A stretch of DNA of 64,000 nt from Sulfopaludibacter sp963815475. GTDB taxonomy: Bacteria; Acidobacteriota; Terriglobia; Bryobacterales; Bryobacteraceae. Where the stretch lies: contig CAWFHD010000001.1 of the NCBI GenBank assembly GCA_963815475.1, positions 868,001 to 932,000 on the forward strand, given 5' to 3'. Of the stretch, positions 58,884-64,000 are shown in pieces (the stretch's first letter is position 1; every line of letters begins with the position of its first letter). The notes beneath the pieces were generated by a model, which was not told the origin of the DNA, did no database searches, and saw only the letters and a list, made by a program, of their open reading frames with translations. A program made the position numbers and the translations under genes.

Positions 58884-59546
58884 TTATGATTTGCGTTTCG
58901 ACTTGAGATCGGCCAGGAGGCGGTCAATCTCATCCTGCTTTTCGAGCGCGGCGAACTTGGTCTCCACATCGTCGTCCGCCCCGAGTTCGGCCTTCGCTTG
59001 CGCGGCGGCTTCGGAGTGCTGCACCTTGTTCTTCATGCGCTCAAAGGCGGCGCCGTTGGAGTGATCGCCGATGGCAGCGCCGGCATCGGTGGCCTTGCCG
59101 AGGGCGCGCGAGCGGCGATGTTGGGCGATGAGGACGTCCTTCTTCGATGAGGCTTCAGCCAGCTTCTGCTGCAGTTTGAGCAGGGCGGACTTGAGGTTCT
59201 CCACCTGCGTCCGCTGGTCGTCCACCTGCTGCTGGAAGCTGGCGGTCATGGACTTGTAGCTCATGGAGCGCTCCAGGGCTGCGCGGGCCAGAGTTTCATC
59301 CTTCTTGTCGATGGCCATCTCGGCGCGCCGCACCCACTGGCGCTCGTTCTCTTCGTTCTCTTTGAGCTTCTTCTCGAGCACGTGCTGGTCGGCGATGGAA
59401 ATGGCGACCTGGGTCTTGACCTGGAGTAACTGGTTCTCCATGTCGAGGATGACCTGCTTGATCATTTTTTCCGGGTCTTCGGCCTTGTCGACAAGGTCGT
59501 TGATGTTCGCCCGGACTAGCGTTGAGACTCTTTCTAATAGTGCCAT
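58884..59546 (-). CDS. pspA: PspA/IM30 family membrane-stress protein
   Basis: 220 residues, starting MALLERVSTLVRANINDLVDKAEDPEKMIKQVILDMENQL, the conserved amphipathic membrane-binding helix and coiled-coil start of PspA/Vipp1. The whole protein is a long coiled coil (about 25-150), followed by an acidic tail (ADDDVETKFAALEKQDEIDRLLADLKSKRKS). These ESCRT-III-like proteins coat and stabilise damaged inner membranes. In the operon it is downstream of flotillin, 66 bp away. Confidence 0.94.
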   Translation of the reverse strand: MALLERVSTLVRANINDLVDKAEDPEKMIKQVILDMENQLLQVKTQVAISIADQHVLEKKLKENEENERQWVRRAEMAIDKKDETLARAALERSMSYKSMTASFQQQVDDQRTQVENLKSALLKLQQKLAEASSKKDVLIAQHRRSRALGKATDAGAAIGDHSNGAAFERMKNKVQHSEAAAQAKAELGADDDVETKFAALEKQDEIDRLLADLKSKRKS

Positions 59547-59612
59547 TGCGAATTCTCCCTATTCGCCGCGGATGCACGCGAGCGGCGCCCGTGTGCATCC
59601 GCGGCCCATTCC

Positions 59613-61046
59613 CTACTTGCCTGCCGCCTTCGCCTGGTCGTCAGGCTTGGGCCCTTTGTCGCCGATCAACCGCACCTTCGCGAACAGTTCGCTCATGGGC
59701 ATTCCCGAGAGCGTCTCGAACAGGGCGGGGATCTGCGCCGCCATTTCGGTGATATCGCCGGTGATCTTGTGCATTCCCGAAGTGGCGCCGTTACCGGTGG
59801 ACACGATGGTGATCTTGTCCACGTTAGCCAGCGGCGAGGCCAAGGCTCTTACGATTTCCGGCATCCCGGTGATGAGCTTGTCCACGATGGCCGCCTGGTT
59901 GAACTGTTGGTAAGCCTCTGCCTTCACGTTCATGGCCTTGGCTTCGGCTTCACCCTTCTTGAAGATGATCTCGGCCTCCGCTTCGCCCTGCGCGCGGATG
60001 GCGGCGGCTTTACCTTCGGCTTCGGTCATGTTGCGCGTCTTCTCGGCCTCCGCCAAAGTGACGATGCGTTTGCGCTCGTACTCGGCGGCCTTTAACACGG
60101 TGGCAATCAGCTCATTCTCGCGGCGCGCGATTTCCGCTTCCTGCACCTTGACTTCGTGTTCCTTTTCCACCTGGTGAATGGTGACTTCCTCGGCGCGCAC
60201 CCTCTGCTGCATCACGTTGGTCTGAATCTCGTACGTCTTGTCTGCCTGCGCCTGCTGCTTCTTCACCAGTTCCAGGTACTCGGCTTTCTTCACGTCCAGG
60301 TCGCGCTGCGCTTCGGCCTGCTTGGCTTGCGAAAGGGTCTGCGCCAGTACGCGCTCCTGGTCGGCCTGCGCCTGCGCGACGGCCGATTCGCGGGATGCCT
60401 GAGCGCGCCGGATAGCGGTGTCGCGCTCGGCTTCGGCCGATGCCACGTCGGCGTCGCGCTTGATGCGGGCCACATCGGGGCGGCCCATGTTGGTGATGTA
60501 CTCGTTCTTGTCGCGGACTTCCTTGATGGTGAAGGAAATCACTTCCAGCCCCATCTTGGTCATGTCGTCGGCGCAGGTGGAACGCATACGGTCGCCCACC
60601 ATCTCGGGCTGCTTCACAATCTCTTCCACCGTGAGTTGGCCGATGATGCCGCGTAGGTGGCCTTCCATCACGAGCCGGATCAGGCCCTCCCGCTCCTCGG
60701 GCGGCTTGGTGAGAAACTGTTCCGCCGCCGTGAGAATGCTCTCGGGGTCGGACTTCACTTTGATCTGCGCTACGGCCTCTACCGTGACCGCGACACCCTG
60801 GCGGGTGTAGAGGTCCTGCTTCGGTGCGACGTCGAACGACATCAGCTCGAGCGACAGCCCACGGGCGCTCTCCACCATGGGGAAGATAACCGTTCCGCGG
60901 CCTTTGACTACGCGTGTGCCGCGGAAGCCATAGACAATGATCGCTTCGTGCGGTCCCGCCTTGCGGAACAGCTTGGCGAACATCGCCATAAGAAACAGAA
61001 TCGCCAGGATACACAACAAGGCGATCACTACAGTTGGGTTGTCCAT
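59613..61046 (-). CDS. Flotillin-like SPFH/Band 7 protein
   Basis: 477 residues from MDNPTVVIALLCILAILFLMAMFAKLFRKAGPHEAIIVYGFRG: one N-terminal membrane helix, SPFH domain at about 30-200 (GVAVTVEAVAQIKVKSDPESI, MEGHLRGIIGQLTVEEIVKQPEMVGDRM), and a Glu/Ala-rich coiled-coil flotillin region at about 215-370 with repeated EAE motifs. Similar to FloT/YuaG and YqiK, scaffolds of membrane microdomains. It lies between the NfeD-like gene and pspA. Confidence 0.93.
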   Translation of the reverse strand: MDNPTVVIALLCILAILFLMAMFAKLFRKAGPHEAIIVYGFRGTRVVKGRGTVIFPMVESARGLSLELMSFDVAPKQDLYTRQGVAVTVEAVAQIKVKSDPESILTAAEQFLTKPPEEREGLIRLVMEGHLRGIIGQLTVEEIVKQPEMVGDRMRSTCADDMTKMGLEVISFTIKEVRDKNEYITNMGRPDVARIKRDADVASAEAERDTAIRRAQASRESAVAQAQADQERVLAQTLSQAKQAEAQRDLDVKKAEYLELVKKQQAQADKTYEIQTNVMQQRVRAEEVTIHQVEKEHEVKVQEAEIARRENELIATVLKAAEYERKRIVTLAEAEKTRNMTEAEGKAAAIRAQGEAEAEIIFKKGEAEAKAMNVKAEAYQQFNQAAIVDKLITGMPEIVRALASPLANVDKITIVSTGNGATSGMHKITGDITEMAAQIPALFETLSGMPMSELFAKVRLIGDKGPKPDDQAKAAGK

Positions 61047-61069
61047 AAGGTTTTGCGTACGAACTCCGT

Positions 61070-61666
61070 TTAGCTCTTTGGCTCCAATTCGTCCATCGCA
61101 TCCGCCCAAGTGCGGACATAAGCGATGCCCTTTTCGTAACGTGTCACCATGACCTCGGAGCCTTTCGGGATGGCGACGCCGTCTTCACTGCGGGCGCCGG
61201 TAACCCGGCGTGTCCCGCCCTGGGAGTAAATCAGTTCGCCCGTGCCGCCCTCGCGGATCGGAATGCTGAGACGGCCGAGCACTCCGACCATGTCATAATC
61301 CGCGGGATCGAGCGCGGCTTCACGGGACATCAGAACTTTGGCCAGAAACCAGAACACGATAGCCGCGGCCCCTGTGCCGCTCAGCGTGGCAACGCCCAGC
61401 GCGAATACAAACCACACGCCGTAGTAGTGCTCCAGTAAGTAGCCGGTGCCTCCAAACCATGCGAGAAACGCGGCAATAGTTCCGAAGTTGAAAATCGAAA
61501 GGTCGCCACGTCCACCGCCTTTGAGACCGCCGTGAGTCGACAGATGCACGCCATGATGCAGGTGCAAATGCGGCAGGTGCAGATGCACGCTGCCGGCCAG
61601 AAGCGATAACAGGCTGAGGCCGAAACCGACGATGAAACAGAATAAATAAAAGTCAGACCAGGTCAT
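61070..61666 (-). CDS. NfeD/YqiJ-type membrane protein with OB-fold domain
   Basis: 198 residues. A first helix (FYLFCFIVGFGLSLLSLLAGSV), a His-rich loop (HLHLPHLHLHHGVHL), two more helices (IFNFGTIAAFLAWFGGTGYLLEHYYGVWF, FALGVATLSGTGAAAIVFWFLAKVLM), and a C-terminal OB-fold (MVGVLGRLSIPIREGGTGELIYSQGGTRRVTGARSEDGVAIPKGSEVMVTRYEKGIAYV) typical of NfeD partners of SPFH proteins. It usually works with the flotillin encoded next. Its ATG overlaps the XRE gene TGA. Confidence 0.9.
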   Translation of the reverse strand: MTWSDFYLFCFIVGFGLSLLSLLAGSVHLHLPHLHLHHGVHLSTHGGLKGGGRGDLSIFNFGTIAAFLAWFGGTGYLLEHYYGVWFVFALGVATLSGTGAAAIVFWFLAKVLMSREAALDPADYDMVGVLGRLSIPIREGGTGELIYSQGGTRRVTGARSEDGVAIPKGSEVMVTRYEKGIAYVRTWADAMDELEPKS

Positions 61667-62160
61667 GACCGCCTCTTCGTTTTGGTGCTGGCAGCAGGGG
61701 ATTTCAAGACTTCGATCAGTCTCTCAGCCAGGCCCGGATTCTCCAGGATCTCTCCCAATAACACGATGCACATACGCGAATCCTTGTGCTTGGCAATGGT
61801 GACCAGGGCGCAATGCAGATCCACGTCCTTGCGGAAACGTTCCGCTCCGCTCACCAGCCATAAATCCAATTTGTCTTCGAGCGCTCCTACGTCAGACATC
61901 AACTCATTCTGAAAACCCTCGGGGTCATCCACCAGGTAGCCGGGATGGACCTTGAAGAATTTCGCCAGCAGCATGCGGCTGGAGTTGGTGAGATGAGGCC
62001 GCGCCCCGCTCTCGATCTGCGAAAGATAGCTTTGGGAGATGGTTTTACCGAGCTCTTTTTGGACCAGCCGGGCCATCTCCTGCTGCGAGAGTTCGCGTTC
62101 CAGACCGCGGAGGGTGCCCTCCACTTCCCGCAGGTACCGAAGCTTTTCGCCAAGTTTCAT
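61663..62160 (-). CDS. XRE-family transcriptional regulator
   Basis: 165 residues from MKLGEKLRYLREVEGTLRGLERELSQQEMARLVQKELGKTISQSYLSQIESGARPHLTNSSRMLLAKFFKVHPGYLVDDPEGF: an extended Cro/CI-type helix-turn-helix at about 5-75 with recognition region ISQSYLSQIESG. The remaining 80 residues (ALEDKLDLWLVSGAERFRKDVDLHCALVTIAKHKDSRMCIVLLGEILENPGLAERLIEVLKS) form a helical effector domain of unknown signal. It heads the XRE-NfeD-flotillin-PspA operon and probably autoregulates through the paired dyads around its own promoter. Confidence 0.92.
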   Translation of the reverse strand: MKLGEKLRYLREVEGTLRGLERELSQQEMARLVQKELGKTISQSYLSQIESGARPHLTNSSRMLLAKFFKVHPGYLVDDPEGFQNELMSDVGALEDKLDLWLVSGAERFRKDVDLHCALVTIAKHKDSRMCIVLLGEILENPGLAERLIEVLKSPAASTKTKRRS

Positions 62161-62163
62161 ATT

Positions 62164-62205
62164 GCAATCTGTGATTACTATATGGCAATTTGCGATTGCC
62201 GTCAA
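62164..62205 (-). promoter_or_regulatory. Promoter of the XRE-NfeD-flotillin-PspA operon with twin operators
   Basis: Leftwards: TTGACG (62200-62205), exactly 17 bp, TATAGT (62177-62182). The spacer holds the perfect dyad GGCAAT-N5-ATTGCC (62184-62200), and the second dyad GCAAT-N5-ATTAC (62164-62178) overlaps the -10 box and the start region. Their centres are 21 bp apart, on one DNA face. The 5' leader before the ATG would be about 10 nt. Confidence 0.85.
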
Positions 62206-62413
62206 GAGGAGAATTTGCTTTGTTTTCAGGAATGTGGCGAGTGAGTGGGGCCCATTGGGCGCCGCGGCGGCTACAGAACCAGGAGTCCAAGTCACTGACT
62301 CAGCTACACTTCTGGACGGCAGCCGGCATGCGCTACGCCGCCCCGGATGACCTCCTCCTTCTGGTGACGCTGCAGGCGCAGGCGCAACTGGAGTTTCGAG
62401 CTGGGGTCTCTCA

Positions 62414-62923
62414 ATGAGCGATCTCCGCGCAGGGGATCGCATCGCGGTGATGGCCTTCGGCGGCGCCGCCGGCACTGCAAGACGGATATGATTTCCAACC
62501 TGACCTCCGACTGGGCCGGGGCGGAAAAGAGCACCGTGACTCAGGTGCAGTTCCGCGAATTCCGGCCCAATACTAATATGTGCGGAATTCACAGGCGCCT
62601 CGAAGGCGCAGCGAGACTATTACTAGATGACGGTTACAAGAGCCGGCGGCGGGCGATTGTCGCGATTACGGATGACCAGGGCGCGGGTACGTCATCGGCC
62701 ACCGTGCACAATACGGTGCGGGATCTTTGGATGGCCGATGTGTTTGTGCTGGCCTAAACAGTGCCGGCTATGCGATTTCTATCGGCCCGGTTTACTACGT
62801 GATGCCTCCGGGCAAGGCCGGCGAAGAGCGGAAGATCCGTGTGGAGTTGAGGGCAGATGCGCGCAAACACTATCCGCGGCGACCGTGCGGGCCAGGAGCG
62901 GGTACGTCATGCCGGAGATGTAG
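62414..62923 (+). pseudogene. Remnant of an acidobacterial VWFA-related (TIGR03436) protein gene
   Basis: Three reading frames together give recognisable pieces in order: LRAGDRIAVMAFGG (62423-62464), then SRRRAIVAITDDQG (62641-62682), then SIGPVYYVMPPGKAGEERKIRVELRADARKHYPRR (about 62777-62881), and finally VRARSGYVMPEM with a stop at 62921-62923. These match the interior and C-terminal end of secreted VWA-domain proteins of Acidobacteria (GDRVAVMxF, RRAIVIITD, GYVMP-type ends). At least two frame changes and the loss of the N-terminal part, including the DxSxS metal site, show decay. Confidence 0.75.
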
Positions 62924-63023
62924 CAATGGATTTTCAGTTTGAGAAGGATAAGAGGCGAGTGAGTTTTACTGTGTTCTTACGCGCGCATCCCGGAACAGCC
63001 TGCAAAAAGCGCAGTACGTAATC
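62924..63023. other. Short gap after the pseudogene
   Basis: I see nothing convincing here. A 31-codon ORF from 62926 (MDFQFEKDKRRVSF...) is open but not recognisable. The 62206-62413 stretch between the XRE promoter and the pseudogene likewise holds no recognisable gene. Confidence 0.4.
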
Positions 63024-63419
63024 TCACCGTGAATTCTGCCCGTACGGTTGGCCAAGAACTTCGCGAACCTTATCCCGGATGGCGGCCGCTGAAAGCGGCT
63101 TTTGTAGCACCACATCGGGTTGGCACCCATCTTCATGCATTGCGCGATCGAAAGGCGTGCCCGTGAAGAGGATTACCTTGAGGTCCGGCAGTTGGCGCTT
63201 CAGTTCCTTGCATAGGACCCCGCCCCCCATGCGCGGCATCCTGAGGTCCGAGAGTAGCATATCTATGCCTCTAACCCGGCGTGCGGCTTCGAGCGCGTCC
63301 AGGCCATCGAAGGCCTGAATCACTTCGAGACCTTCGCCCTTCAAAATGTCATAGATAAAGTTCCGCACGCCCGGCTCATCTTCGGCCAACAGTACCAGTT
63401 TCGCGCCGTCTCGCGTCAT
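63024..63419 (-). CDS. Stand-alone response regulator receiver protein
   Basis: 131 residues from MTRDGAKLVLLAEDEPGVRNFIYDIL; the open frame upstream to 63509 is unlikely coding. Acidic pair AEDE, phospho-acceptor Asp in MLLSDLRMPRMGG, Thr in LFTGTPFDR, and Lys in LQKPLSA are all present. There is no output domain, so it works by protein interaction, similar to the receivers of hybrid kinases. Divergent from the receiver gene at 63572. Confidence 0.9.
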   Translation of the reverse strand: MTRDGAKLVLLAEDEPGVRNFIYDILKGEGLEVIQAFDGLDALEAARRVRGIDMLLSDLRMPRMGGGVLCKELKRQLPDLKVILFTGTPFDRAMHEDGCQPDVVLQKPLSAAAIRDKVREVLGQPYGQNSR

Positions 63420-63571
63420 ATCGACGTGCTCTCTTGCAACTGAATCCCCATTTCGGGCAAGCCGGCATCGTTCCACTGCTTCCCTCCCTGGCACAATTCT
63501 TGCAAGCATCCGCAGTGTTCATAACCTGTGAAGCGAACGCGAGTTCGGCTCCGGGAAGGCCATAAATTTTC

Positions 63572-63946
63572 ATGGATACTGTACTTGTCGTGGATGACAA
63601 CCCAACTTCAGTGGAGGTGCTGGGTTACTTACTCGAAAGCAAGGGCTATTCGGTGCTGCGAGCAGAAAGCGCCACAGAAGCGGAGAACGTGTCAAAACTG
63701 CACGAGGGTCCAATATCCCTGCTGATCACGGATGCCGCATTGCGTTCCGTCACCGGTCAGGAACTGGCCAATCGCATTCGCGCTGCCCGACCCGAATTGC
63801 AGATCCTATACATCTCGGGCTACACCTCTGTGCATCTGATCACGGCCGGCGAGCTGAGATGGAACGCTCCCTTTTTGCAGAAGCCTTTTTCCGCTGACGT
63901 CTTCCTCAAGACGGTCGGTGATCTACTGAAAAATCGCGCGGCGTGA
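63572..63946 (+). CDS. Stand-alone response regulator receiver protein
   Basis: 124 residues: MDTVLVVDDNPTSVEVLGYLLESKGYSVLRAESATEAENV, phospho-Asp in LLITDAALRSVTGQELANRIRAARPELQILYISGY, and LQKPFSADVFLKTVGDLL. The position after the Asp is AAL where most receivers have xxMP, but the switch Ser in YISGY and the Lys are present. It has no output domain. It lies divergent from a second single-domain receiver. Confidence 0.9.
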   Translation: MDTVLVVDDNPTSVEVLGYLLESKGYSVLRAESATEAENVSKLHEGPISLLITDAALRSVTGQELANRIRAARPELQILYISGYTSVHLITAGELRWNAPFLQKPFSADVFLKTVGDLLKNRAA

Positions 63947-63976
63947 CTCGCCCGGTGGTTGACGCATACTGGATTC

Positions 63977-64000
63977 ATGAGCATGCCCGCGATCTTTCTG
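63977..64000 (+). CDS. Possible 5' end of a gene cut by the window edge
   Basis: ATG at 63977 opens MSMPAIFL and runs off the window. Eight codons are too few to identify anything; listed only so the edge is not read as empty. Confidence 0.2.

Noticed and set aside
62190..62417. 75-codon ORF between the XRE promoter and the VWA remnant
   Set aside because: It starts inside the promoter region, runs rightwards and has no recognisable motif.
61663..62592. 309-codon version of the XRE gene
   Set aside because: The extra N-terminus crosses the clear promoter and operators; the HTH begins at the ATG at 62160.

Overview
The window looks like a chromosomal segment of an Acidobacteriota bacterium, most likely Bryobacterales (Candidatus Solibacter-like). 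Three protein families typical of that group occur together: a TIGR03435 soil-associated protein (3632-4360), three ADOP-type FtsX/MacB permeases (11878-14316, 14368-16875, 46568-49022) and the remains of an acidobacterial VWFA-related (TIGR03436) gene (62414-62923). GC content is high and most genes are housekeeping or secreted-enzyme functions. I saw no phage, IS element, CRISPR array, rRNA or tRNA.

Layout. 1-3199: dTDP-rhamnose genes rfbA-rfbC-rfbB followed by a glycosyltransferase cut by the left edge. 3251-10609: cupin, TIGR03435, metallo-beta-lactamase-fold hydrolase, M61 peptidase, a FHA-GAF-PP2C phosphatase, a YkgJ cysteine-cluster protein and a ferredoxin. 10748-16875: a trans-sulfuration-type PLP enzyme and two divergent ADOP permeases. 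17071-20144: a PEP-CTERM protein, a small secreted protein and a CRTAC1/ASPIC repeat protein. 20156-26425: an ACT protein, a phosphoesterase, a hybrid histidine kinase, a TonB-type protein and an S10 peptidase. 26475-35981: a Tat-exported oxidoreductase, a membrane protein, glutamine synthetase, a glycosidase-aldolase-MFS set and a cysteine-synthase family enzyme. 36787-43807: a nine-gene histidine operon with an attenuator. 43912-55822: an esterase, an EF-P family protein, an ArsR-SRPBCC pair, a methyltransferase, an Mla-type ATPase, mobA, a lytic transglycosylase and an amidase. 56076-62205: an M28 peptidase and an XRE-NfeD-flotillin-PspA envelope-stress operon. 62414-64000: the VWA pseudogene and two divergent stand-alone receiver proteins.

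The clearest new regulatory element is the his leader. A 20-codon leader peptide with four consecutive His codons plus a fifth is followed by a GC hairpin with a U-tract 12 nt before hisI, and the promoter places the transcript start almost on the leader ATG. Downstream, hisI-G-D-C-HAD-B-H-F-A are joined by stop/start overlaps. The HAD gene sits where a histidinol-phosphatase is needed, and hisH carries a one-base frameshift that, if corrected, would fuse it in frame to hisF.

Three other promoters carry paired palindromes about two (or four) helical turns apart: upstream of the XRE operon (GCAAT-N5-ATTGC), the TonB-like gene (TGCTA-N6-TAGCA, BlaI-like) and the SRPBCC-arsR operon (CTTAAGTATT). 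Two families of palindromic intergenic elements are also dispersed in the window. Two genes (hisH, one ADOP) carry single-base frameshifts, so either the sequence has indel errors or both are genuinely damaged.
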